DNA from: Psettodes erumei
Lineage: Eukaryota; Chordata; Actinopteri; Pleuronectiformes; Psettodidae
Length of the DNA: 64,000 nt
Assembly: GCA_016785225.1 (NCBI GenBank)
Contig: JAFBJZ010000857.1
Location: 1,364,001 to 1,428,000 of the forward strand
Direction of reading: 5' to 3'
The notes under the pieces were generated by a model. The model was not told the origin of the DNA and searched no databases. It worked only from the letters and a program-made list of their open reading frames with translations. The translations under genes were made by a program, and so were the position numbers. Shown here in pieces: positions 1-12,000 of the stretch (within the stretch, counting starts at the first letter, position 1; every line of letters starts with the position of its first letter).

Positions 1-1716
1 CAACAACACATGTTGTTCTTCCAAGAGAGAGAGATCTTCCAAGAGAGATTTAGCGCTCAGTAGAAAGAGTCAGTGCAGGAAGAAGCTCTCGTAAATTTAG
101 ATTCTTCCTGCTCTGGCAGCCAGAGGAGCAGCACCGCTGAAGTGCTTTTAACTTTGGTACAGTTGTACTTCACTTAGAAAGCTGGTTTTAAAGTCAAGTT
201 GTCACGCAGAGGTTTCCCTTCTAGTGTATAGACTATAAGGTTTCCCCTTTATTAACAATTGAGGAGCGATGCAACGATGGGGTAGGAAACATGTGTCTAC
301 ATTCGCATTATGCCTTGTATATGGAAATTTTTATTTTGAAGTAAAACAGCTTACTGGAACCCCTTTAAATTAACTTTTGTGTTAAATATACTGTATATAT
401 ATCAGAATTGGAATGATAAATACCAATGTCCTTTCATTTTTCTTTCATTTTCTTACATTCTTACATACAAAGGCCATTTTGCCTGTAAAACTTCTTAATT
501 CTGCTAATGGATGCTGATTGGTCAGATGCAGCCGTCTACATTTCCCTTTAAGCAATTCTATGTTTAGAACCAGATGCGACCTGAGCAAGTTTTATATGAT
601 GTCATCATTTTCAAGACACATGACAAGAAATGCATCATGTCTCGCTGAGGGGGTGTTAAAATTCATTATGGGAAATGTAGTTTACTTTTGGTTTTAGCCT
701 TTTACAGCTCGTTTCCAGTTCAGTTACCTGGACAGAACTGTGACATAGTTATTAGTTGGTTAGTTAAAGTTTATGTTATTTTCTTTAATACTTTACTTTA
801 CTTGAAAATGCCTCTTGAAACAAGCACATTTGTCAACAATTTCTATTCAGTTCAACTTTTGGTTTGTTGATTTTTTTTTAAAGAAAATGTTCGCGAAAAT
901 TAGGGCAAAGCCAGTGGTTTGCAATTAAGCCCAAAGTTCTCGCTTGCTTTTCATTTCATGCCTCAAGCTGCTTCAGAGGCTCAAGAAATAAAGAATATTA
1001 GGATGATGCTTTCACAAAAAGCTTAAATTTCAGAAAACACTTTTAAAGGGTGCTGATTGTTGTAACCTTCCTAGTATGGCATTTTAAAGTGGTATACAAT
1101 AGCTAAAGTGTTTCGGGCATGTGTTAGTGTGTTTGCATTTATTTGTGTAGACAAATTTTTGCTCGAGACCATCTCTCTCCACACACAGATACATCTATAT
1201 ATACAGTACTGTCTTTGGTGATGTCCTTCATTAAGTTATTTTTTCATCTTTGCTGCATTGATTGCTACCATCCTCCTGTGCTCCTGCAGATTTACAACCA
1301 CTGAGCTTTGAGTAGCGGAGTTGTGGCAAGAATGTGAATAGGTATGTGTTTGTGTGTGTGTGTGCCATAGTACAAGTATCCCTACTGCCCCATGTGACCA
1401 TGCAAAAGTCATTATCAGAGTGATTGCTGCCTGCAGACACTCATACATCACTGTAGGCTTTATTCATTAAAGAGGAATGGTAGGTAGAGATTGATTAAAA
1501 AGTAAACCACAGTGAAAGGAAACTGGTGTAGGTATAGGATTTAATTCTTGTTTCAAGTGAAGGTGTGTGAGTTCCTACTACCTTCATGCAGCCGAGCTTA
1601 CGTGACTGTGTTCACAAAAGTAGCTATGGAGGGGACAGTTGACTGGCTGTGAGGGAAGACCACGGTTCAAGGGCACGGGAAACAGCTGCTCAAGGAGAGT
1701 GTGTACTGTGTGCGTG

Positions 1717-1752
<36 letters not shown>

Positions 1753-3540
1753 TTCATCATCCGTTGTTCTTTGTCCAGCATAATAGATGGTGTGCATGTG
1801 TTTGTGCCTGTGTATGTGTCATGCATGTTTCTGGTGACATCCTTGAATCTCAGCCTGCATTTTAATCACAGCACAGCATCAGGCGGCTTCAAGTGGATGG
1901 AATGAATCACTGCGTTGTCTTGTGAGATGGCGTGAAACTCACAACCTTAGGGAATTATCATGGAGATGATAAAGCTTTTTCAACTTTGCAGAGAGAAAAC
2001 ACTTGACAGATGCAGTCTTACAAGTTGCTGTCATTAGCATTTGGATCTGTGTACATCAAAGACCAGAGCAATGATAAAAACAAATTATGCAGAAGTGAAA
2101 GTTGACAGAAATGTTTAGAGAGAACTGAAATAAATAAGCAGAATCAACACGGGTCTGCAGGAAATCTGCATAATAAAGAATATAGAAACATCTCGGGGCC
2201 TGTCTTACGCCTGTTGGTGCCTTTGCTAGTTACAGACCCACACAGCTGTCATTTTACTGTCCAGTGCTCAAATGCACTTGCAGCCATCTGAGAACCCATT
2301 AGTTTTTTCATCTCAAAACCAGGTGTGGTGAGGTACCATGAGGAGTACAGAGCGACAACAACATGAGTCTACAGCTGTATGCCACAGCAAATCATTTTCA
2401 TTAAAAGCAGTGTGGAGACTAATGTCAGAGCCAACAAAAAAATGACACTCTGTACTGTACTCTGTAAAGCTCATACAACAGCATGTGCATGACTTCATCA
2501 GACACAATATGGACACAAAGTGAATAAGAACCGCCATCAGTGGGAGATTACTGAGGGCAAACATCATAAAGATCATCGTCATCGCTCAACACATGTATTA
2601 CCAATCAACCACTGCTATATGTGCGAGAATATTTTCACACCTCAAGCAAACACAAGGAAAATGTTTCACCAAAACTGCCATTTCCATTCAACATATTTGT
2701 AAAACATATAGCATGTAGATGCAAGAGATGAGGGGCTCTGCTCTGGCAACAGTGCTGAGGCGAAATGCCAAATATTATATGTAGTTTTTGCAGGGACGGA
2801 AATATTGTCCCAGTTTATTCACCACAAATAGCTGCCATGCCAACTTTATAGATGTTAGGTGTAGCTAACAACACATAATAGCTGTGGGTGTGTGTGGTGT
2901 GCAGATCTGTTTCCCCAAAACATTTCCAAAATCATGCAGATGGCTTTTCACCTTAGTTCACACCACCTTGACTGAACTTGTTTTTTGCATCTAATGTTGT
3001 GTGTTGAGTCAACCCTGCTTTTAAATTGTTCTGTGTCTTCAGCCTAAACATATATCAGAGAAGATACAAGGGGCTTAAAAAAAGAGACAGGAAAAATCCT
3101 CTCATTTTAATGTAGCAGTGCACGAATAATGGCAGCAACAAAGCATCATTATCATCGATCCCATCAACATTAAAGAGAGAAAGTCACAGATTTGTAGCCT
3201 GCTGCATGAAGCATTTGGAATGATCAGTGTAATAAACTGTAGTTTGGTAAAGGAAGGGAACCTTTGTTGTCAGGATTATAATAATAACCACGTAATTAAG
3301 GTTAGGAATTGATGGCTGTCGTAGTTAAAAGAAACCGACACTGATGAACAGAAGGACACAAACAGTGCTCTTCCATGGCAAAATCAAACACTTTGTTGAC
3401 CCGTCCATTGACCCAACCTCCTCCCTCTGTGGACTTTTTGCTCTCTAACTCCTGACAGAGAAAGAGAATTCCTATGACCACTAGGGGTTTTGTCTATGAC
3501 TGTGTTTAGGCACACAGCAGCACAGGAACTATAGGGACGT
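1..3540. other. Upstream copine intron or 5' region, no exon seen
   Basis: I see no open frame with copine C2A sequence here, only AT-rich DNA and one microsatellite. The stretch is presumably an intron before the exon at 6021, because the coding frame enters that exon from upstream. Confidence 0.5.
1719..1748. repeat. (TG)15 microsatellite
   Basis: An uninterrupted TG dinucleotide run, preceded by impure TG/GC repeats from about 1700. Confidence 0.95.
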
Positions 3541-3559
3541 TTTAGACTTGAACTTAGAT

Positions 3560-4960
3560 TTACAGACTTAGACTGACTTTATTGTCATTCAGTATACTCA
3601 GTGTACAGAACGAAATTTCGTTGCACATGGCTCAGCATTACAGTAGCAGCAGTAGGAATATGTGGTAGAGTTTAAAGGAATCTGTTACAAATGTGCAAAA
3701 AACATTTACAGATGCAGAAAACCTTATTACAGGTGCAATAAATAATAAATATATATATAACAAGAGAGAATGGAATATGTAGTTATGTACAGGATATACA
3801 GATTAAATAGAATGTACAGGGAGAATGGAGTATGTGGTTATCTACAAGATATACAGATTAAATAGAATGTACAGGGAGAATCGAGTGTGTGGTTATGTAC
3901 AAGATATACAGATTAAATAGAATGTACAGTGAGAATAGAGTGTCTGGTTATGTACAGGATATACAGATTAAATAGAACGTACAGGGTTACCACCATAGCA
4001 GTAGCCAAAGTGCCAGTGACTGTGATAGGGTGACAGCAGTAGAGTAGTGGGAAATTACTGTCCGTTCAGTAGTCTGGTGGTATAGGGGAAGAAGCTGTTG
4101 TAGAGCCTGGTGGTCCTACATCAGATTCACCTGAACCTACACAGCGCTCCCATGCCAGATCCTGAATAGGGGGAAGAGAGGTTGCTATGGTCTTCTCTGC
4201 TGTCCTCACCACCCTCCTCACATTTCTCCAGTCGGACGCACTGCAGCCTCCATACCACACAGAAATGCTACTGGTAAGAATGCTCTCTATGTTGCTCCTG
4301 TAGAATGTGTTGAGGATGGGTGGGGGCAGGAGGTGCTCCTCATCCGCCGCAGGAAGTGTAGGCGCTGTTGTGCCTTCTTCACCAGTGATGCCGCATTCAG
4401 GGACCAGGTAAGGGAGTCAGTGATATGCACCCCCAAAATCTTTTTGCTGTTGACCTCCACCTCCACAGCCATGTTGTTGTTGGGGAGAGGAGTGTGGTGG
4501 GGCTGGTTCTTCCTAAAGTTGAAAATCAGCTCTTTGGTTTTATCCACATTCATAATCAGGTTGTTCTTTCGACACCAGTCCACCAGCTGCCGCTTTGTCG
4601 TTATCCCTGATGAGGCCAACCACTGCTGTGTCATCAGCAAACTTCACAATGTGGTTAGTGGCAGACCTGGGGGCGCAGTCGTGTGTCATTAGGGTAAACA
4701 GCAGGTGGCTCAGAACACAGCCCTGTGGGGAGCCCATGCTGAGGGTGATGACATCAGAGGTGTTCCTTCCGACTCGTACTGACTGGTGTCTGTTCGTGAG
4801 GAAGTCCAGCACCCAGTTGCACAAGGGGGTGCTGATGCCAAGGAGAAGGGCAGGACCAGAACCTTTGTGCATGTCCCCACCAGAGAAACAGCCCCTTAAA
4901 TGTGATTTACAGGAACTTTTGGGGGGGCCAAAACGGTTCATGCTCCCAGGTAGGTAGTGC
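3560..4960 (-). mobile_element. L2/Rex-like LINE, 5'-truncated, - strand
   Basis: Read on the minus strand, the 4880-4600 part encodes reverse-transcriptase motifs: SMGSPQGCVLSHLLFTLM (motif B) and HIVKFADDTAVVGLI (the catalytic FADD box). A frameshift near 4600 moves the frame to TKRQLVDWCRKNNLIMNVDK and ILGVHITDSLTWSLN (thumb). A third frame at 4260-4066 gives VWYGGCSASDWRNVRRVVRT. The lower-coordinate end, about 3578-3626, holds the fish L2-type 3' tail (complement of CGAAATTTCGTTGCAC next to TTTATTGTCATT). No upstream endonuclease was seen, so this is a dead 5'-truncated copy. Confidence 0.85.
3765..3984. repeat. 55-bp minisatellite, four units
   Basis: Four head-to-tail 55-base units run 3765-3819, 3820-3874, 3875-3929 and 3930-3984. 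Each contains ATATACAGATTAAATAGAA and ends in GTACAG. Units differ by a few substitutions. They sit in the 3' untranslated part of the minus-strand LINE. Confidence 0.92.
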
Positions 4961-5484
4961 TTCGTTGCTCCAAAAAAACATTGGCTGGTGCTTGACGCTG
5001 ATGTTGACCAGCTAACACAGGAGGTGACAACAATAAGAGCCAAACAAGTATCTCACAACTAACTAACGATGTATAATTCCCCAGAAGGCTAACACAACAA
5101 ACACTGCTACCATCTCAGCTCCCTGTTGACAAATGCTGTTCTTCTCGGGCGCACTCAGGGGCATTCCTGTAATGCTTGAGCTACCAGGGACTAGTTCCTA
5201 GTGTTCATGGGTTTTCATTATTCCATTAACTGAGACCAGTACTGGTATACAGCCTTACCATGACAAATTCCAGTTGTAGCAACAACTCTGCATTATGAGT
5301 CTTTACTACTTTTGTTGTCCCTGGTGGACTGTATGCCATAAGGCACAAATTCCTGCTCTAGACCTTCATCTGATGTTGATCTTTATCTTTGTTGTAGCAA
5401 AAGTCTATGGAGGTTAGTCCATCAACATTCCATGTAATATCATGTCTCAAAATAACAGCAGACTCACATTTCTCCCATATTAAA

Positions 5485-5890
5485 TTTTCTACACTGGCTC
5501 CCTGTGAAATCCAGAATACAATTTAAAATCCTCCCCCTCTCCTACAAATCCTATGATTGGTCAGGCACCATCATGTCTTAGAGAGCTCATACTGTTATTC
5601 CCTGTACCCAACTAGAGCACTGCACTCCCAGAATGCAGGCTTATACAGTATGTGTCGCATAGGTTCTCCAAGGGTAGAGTTGGAGGCAGAGCCTTCACCA
5701 TCTTCTAGCTTGCCTTATTTAAGCTTAGAGCTTCAACCATACCTTGGCCATGCTGCTATAGGCCTTGACAGCTCCTGGCCTTGACTCCTCTTCATCTGTA
5801 AACATTCATATCCCATTAATGCATGTAGCAATCTCAATATCTTCTCGCTCTCCTCTCTCCTTTTGTCACATATCGCAGATAATACTGCTT
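5485..5890 (+). mobile_element. LINE (L2/Rex1-like) 3' fragment
   Basis: The translation shows decayed C-terminal LINE signatures: a TGGCTCCCTGTGAAATCCAG stretch reading WLPVKSRIQ, then YCYSLYPTRALHSQNAGL. The following GCTGCTATAGGCC and CATTAATGCATGT are typical of the 3' UTR of this fish family. Stops and frameshifts are present. It ends about 130 bases before the first copine exon. Confidence 0.7.
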
Positions 5891-6020
5891 CCAGAGGTGA
5901 AAAATGTCCTGGGTTGTAATTTACTGACTCAGTTTGACTTTACTTTAACATTGTTCCTCCTCTCCCTCCCACCACCATCACCCCAACCCCTCCCTCTTTC
6001 TCTCCTTCCCTCTTTTTCAG

Positions 6021-6084
6021 TGGGATTCCTGGGAAGAAGTGTGGCAGCATCATCTTCACAGCCGAAGAGCTCAGTAACTGCCGG
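6021..6084 (+). CDS. cpne9: cpne9 exon a (linker into C2B)
   Basis: A pyrimidine tract and TTTTTCAG precede the exon and GTTAGT follows it. The first base finishes a codon begun upstream. It then reads GIPGKKCGSIIFTAEELSNC and Arg, the conserved copine segment linking the two C2 domains. No earlier copine exon was recognised between 1 and 6020. Confidence 0.92.
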
Positions 6085-9000
6085 GTTAGTATCACATTAT
6101 ACTCAGGACACTGTGTTTCTCCAGGCGAACATGTACACACACACACACACACACAAATACATACCCACGAGCACACACACACACTGTGTGATATAAACTG
6201 TCTGAGGCATGGGTCTAAAATCATGACAGGCACGTTCTGAGTTTCCATTTTTAACTTTGCACAGGGAATGTTAATGACCACACAGAATTTTTTGATAATA
6301 ACATTGTCATCTGCCTCAAATGGAGGAAAGTGAATTTTCGTCCAAATGTACAGATGAACCCACTCATGAATTATTTATCTAGTCAGTGCACTTCATTTGC
6401 TATGGTGGGTAAATAATTGGACACTCCAATCAAAGAGAGGACATGCAAGCACACCCCCCAAACAAATATTGTTTTACAGTATTTGCATTTACATGCAAAC
6501 AAAGGCAATTACATCCATGCTAGTAATGATGTGAATATATATTATTCATATTCATATTCACATATGTCTATACAGTATATGAAATGAATGTGAAGAAGGT
6601 TAAACTCAAACCGCAGGACATATAACAGTCATGACAGCATACTACAGAATCCTTGAGGGCTTCAGAGCTCCAAGCTTGCATTCACATTTATTAGTTATGG
6701 GTCACAGGTCTGTTGAAAAAATGGAAGAAAACATCCCTGGTAAGTTTTACCTCATGGATGAAATGATAAAATGAAGATTTCAAAGAATGATTTAACCTTG
6801 GTTTTTTCCCATATAAGTAGATATTATGGAGTGGTGCTAATTTTGTATTTCCCAGCTCTATCATAGAGATTCTGAAAAACAAGGACCCATACAAAACAGC
6901 ATAGATCAGGGCACAGCCACTTTCCAAATACAGTTTCACATGAATCTTCTTGAAACTTTTGTTTCCAAGTCTGACCGAAAGTAAATGTGGAAAGTAGCTG
7001 TCTGTAAATTTCAGTATGAATTTTCTGCATAGAGCATCTTGCAAATCAGTTTGTGCTCATGTGTGGCGCCTTCTAGTTGCGCAAAAACTAGTTCCTGCAC
7101 CTTTCCACACTGCAAGAGTAAAATTATGAGAAACATACCAAGCAGTTTTCATTGACTACTGTTAAAAGAGCTCTGACTCCTTTTACCAAACTATCCATTA
7201 CATTTGCACATGGTTCTCACATGGTTTCTCTAACAATGGGTCCACGAGCATGTACAGTATATACAGATGCTAGTGTTTAATGCTGATGGTGTAAACTCAT
7301 GATACATAAATTATCCCCTCACATAAAATAAAGCTTTGTGTATTGTAATTCCTTTTCTGCCACATTGAGAGCTCACCATTTTGGTCCTTTTAGTAAATGT
7401 TTCATCTCCCCATTTTGGGGAGATGAAACATTTTCTCCAGGACAAAAGTAGTGATAGGTGCCTCAGATTCATTTGTTGTAGTTGTGTAGCTGAGATCAGT
7501 TTCATCTGCAGACACATATACACCTACCGACTGCTAATGTGGTTACTTTCATTTATACTTTCATTTACTCACATTTGGTAGAATCTGTGTAATAAAGGTG
7601 GCATGTATAAAGTGTTTATAAGTATTTAAAAGTCCAAGTGGGGCTGTGGTCCTTTTCCAGGACATAGCCACCATGCAGTTCTGTGCCAACAAGCTGGACA
7701 AAAAGGATTTCTTTGGCAAATCGGACCCCTTCCTCGTTTTCTATCGGAGCAACGAGGATGGGACGTAAGTGTACCTGGTATTTAGGTGTGTGTTTGTTAG
7801 ACTGGCTGTAAATCTTCAACTGTACAGTACATCTGTGAGTTTCTTCAGCTGAGGTGAGTGTCATCTCTTACTATTACTGACGATTTACTGATGATGACTT
7901 GGATCCGGTCCCACGAGGAGTCTGAAAGCTTCTCAGTCAGCAGGAAACAGGAAGCTATTTAACAGATTTTATCCATCCCAGTGTCCATCAATCTGTAATT
8001 TATAATTAAAATTTCCCCCCGTCATTAATTAAAGTCTTGTCGTCCTCACCAAGTTGAGTTGTTTTTCCAGGTTCACCATCTGCCACAAGACGGAGGTAAT
8101 CAAGAACAATCTGAACCCTGTCTGGCAGCCGTTCACCATCCCTGTTCGAGCACTCTGTAATGGAGACTATGACAGGTGAGGGGGCAGCACAGGGGTCAAA
8201 CATTAATCGAGCCAAGTCAGTTTTATTTATATTGGAAAGTATTCAGAGCCCTTCAGTTTTTGTGCTCAGTTTCAGCTGTAGATTCAATTTGAAATTTATT
8301 TCAAAAATGGCATTTTTGTCCATCAATGCACATTCAGTAACATATCCTCCTGATAACCAAGGAAAAACTATCCTTCAAGTTAATTTTTTCTTTTTTCAGC
8401 ATGAAAAAAGAGTTTCACTCATCCAACCCACACACATGAGATATCATCATATATCAAATGCCAGGATGTCATCTACAGAGCACGCTAGGATTTATTAGAG
8501 TACCTTATACAGGTAGAAAGATATTGACCAAAAACAAATGTCCAGCACAGCGGCCACAAATGAATAGGCTGGGTCTCAGGAGGATATACTGACAGTGTGA
8601 GAATGAAAATATGCATTTACAGATTTGTTACAAATTTATTAAAAATTTAAGAGAATAAAAAATTGAAATCACTTACTTACAAAAGTATTCAGACTTTTTG
8701 CTGTGGTGCTGCAAACCCGTTTACATTGATTATCAGGTCTAAAACTTGACTTGGGTCCACCTGTGACAAATGAATTGATTGGACATAGTTTAGAAAGGTA
8801 CACATCTGGAAGGTCCTATAATTCACACATGAATTTTCTGTTGATTAATAAAAGGCTATGAACGAATTTTTAATGCTTGGAGAGGCCTGAATAACTGTGA
8901 TAAGTACAAACTTTTGAACCACCGGGACACTAGCAAGAGTGAACCACAAATTCCAAAATTACCTACACTATGTCTGGTGAACACCAGGCACTGTCCATCA

Positions 9001-12000
9001 CCTGGCTGATACCATCTCTACAGTGAAGCATTATGATGGGAACCTTCCCAACAGCACGGACAAGTCTGATCAGAATTGTGGAAAAGATTAATGCAACCGA
9101 ACACAGAGTTTCTTGATAAAACCTACTTGCAACCTGAGGATGATGGTTCATCTTTCAGCACAACAAGCAGAGGCAAGGGGAAAGTCTCTGACAGTCTCTT
9201 AGTGACCCAACCAAGCCCAGACTTACACCCCACAGAACATCTATGGGGAGAGCTGAAGATTGTAGTTCATAGACTGAGAGGATCTGTGAGGAAGAATGGG
9301 ATCCACTGCCCAAATGTAGGTGTGCAAAGCTTATACAGACTAACTCAGGAACACTGGTAACTGCTGCCAAAGGGGCTTCTACAAAGTACTGAATCAACAG
9401 TCTGAATGCTTTTGTAAAAGAGACATTTCTGTTTTCAACTTTTAATACTTTCAACAAATTTGAAATTTCAAATTCAATCTATAACTGAGTAAAGTGTGCA
9501 AAAAGTGAAGGGTTCTGAACTTTCTGCACTTACTGGAGTACTTTATGTAGCCCAATATCACCAATCACAAATTTTTCTCAGGGGGGGCTTTACAATCTGT
9601 AAAGTATACAACAGCCTCTGCCTATAGAGCACAAAAGGAATACAACCCCTTGAACTGAGAAAAAATGGAAGAAACCTCTTGAAGAGCAACAGAGGAGGGA
9701 CACTTCTATCAGGATGGACATGCCATTTTCATGTATAGAATAGTGACAAATAAATTTAGAGAATAGACAATCAGGTTGACAAAATATTTGTGGACTGTCA
9801 ATGAAATGATCCAGGAGAACCAAACAGAGGGACCTGAGGCTCACAAACTCTTCTCCACCAAATCCTCCAAATTTCTTATATTTTCTGTAGAAGAGAGTTA
9901 CCAGTATTGCCCTGCAAGCATGAGTCACGTCTCTCTCCATCTTGTTGATGAGAGGTGGAGCAGCAGTTTGTCACCCAGATGGAGGCTGTGCACAGTGTGA
10001 TAGACAAAAGCTGCACTGAAACCCTGAACTTTTCCACACATTGTATACATATAGTAGCTGTACATGTCAACACAACTGTCCAAATCAGGTGAATGGGACA
10101 TTACCTGGCCAGCTCCCAAGTCCAACATCTGTGTAATGTCCCATTTAACTAAACTCTACAAACACCAACAGAAACCAGCTGACCTCAATTTTGGACACTG
10201 ACCAGACACCGTCCAGTCATGCTACACTAGGTTTTGACTCAGTCTTGTTAACTCTGTGGACAGACAGGAGCTCTGCTGATTAAGAGTGGGTAGAATTAAT
10301 TGTAACATCGTGACTCTTGCTTGTTAAACCTGGAGAAATCGCACAACTTTCAAGGCTTAATGTTACTTTATAGAACTGGTTATTTATGTTGCACAGGGCC
10401 ATTGACCTGCATCTCAGTTTAGGAGCTGGACTCTGTGGTAGTCAGAATAATGCCAGCAGTCGGCCGTGCTGTCAGTCTCAGGCCAGTGCTGGTGTTATTG
10501 AGACCAACATGGAGGCAATGCATCAACAGTCGCACAAATGTCTGAATTACTGCATTTCCACTGGCAATAAGCCATTAATCCAAGAAGTAAAACTATGCCT
10601 AACAGAACATTATTCATGAATTATAACCTTACTTTGTGATCAGAATTTTAAAAGCGAGGGCTTAAGCTCCAGATCAGCAGGTTCAGATCAGAAGGATCAG
10701 CGGGTCGACTCCCGGTTGGTCAACCACACATGATCCAGATCCGTATACTCTTCTGGTTGTGCAGAAGTGTCTATCTTTGGCAGAGGTCTGCGCCCCTGGT
10801 GCATCAGTGCTTTCTGGTGTTAATGTAAAAATGTGAAGGATACCTTTATGTAATGTCCAAGAACTGGAACTTTCCCACTCACCTCTTCTCCTTCGTCTCA
10901 TCCCCCTCCAGGACAGTCAAGGTGGATGTTTATGACTGGGACCGAGATGGCAGGTACATTCTCTCTTTGGTTTTTGTTCTTTAAATTTCCATTGATTAAT
11001 TTTCATCTCCATGCTGACTCCATCAAAATGCCACATCTTGGTCTGTCTTACAAAAGGTTGTGGAGGGACGGTGGGAGGTAAGATTACTCACTAACTCAGA
11101 CAGAGACAGTTTGCAGGTGCAAGTTTGCAGCTGATTGGGCAGGAGCTCAGGATTAGTCCACGCTGACCATAGCACTGACATATCTGTCACTGACAGATTT
11201 GTAGGCTTTCCCTTTGTTGTCAGGGTGTGTGGCCATGTGTGACTGATTTCCATACATTTCAGTCTAGATTCATTTGAAATTTGAGATTCTTGTAATATTC
11301 ATTTGTATAAGTCCCTTGTCCCAGGTTTCCAAATCCCTTTCCCACAATCTGCACGACATGAGGTAATTAAAGGTTTGTCTCAGAGAGTTACAGCAAGTAT
11401 ATCAGTCTGACACTGTCATGAGGGTGAATTTTGTTGCATGTTTTTACATGCATTTTTCAGGATTTCACCGACAAGGAATCATTATCTTCACGGCGAGAAA
11501 TGAATATTTTGACGACTTCGGGCATCAACTTCAAGATGGTGAATTTTGACATAAAAGAGCTAATCATTCTGTCAGGAAGTGCTGAGCCTGTCAAAGAGAC
11601 ATATTGGCTGTCCCAAAGCAGAACCCAGGGTTGTTCACACCTATAATGAAACACCAAACAGAAAGCCTCAAAACTGCAATGCAGTTCTCTGAGACAGCTG
11701 TTGGATTATAAATAAGTAACATAATGGTTGCCATCTTTACCAGAATTTAGTTTTGACATATATCTTTAATTTAGAACCATATAAATCTTTTATAGAATAA
11801 CAATGAACTTACTGCATTCATTATACAGACAAACACACACACATACAGTATGTAGGCCTATGTATATATGGATATACAATGAACATGTGGGTGCATCACA
11901 CATGAACATTCAGTTTTGTTGTGTATTTCTTTACGTAAACCTGTGTTTCCTCCCCTCCTCCTTGCTGTATCCCCCCCCCCCTGCTGGGAGATGGGCTGGT

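Noticed and set aside
10660..10745. tRNA-like segment with GGTCGACTCCCGG (B-box-like)
   Set aside because: No convincing A box or cloverleaf at the right spacing. It may be a SINE remnant but cannot be supported.
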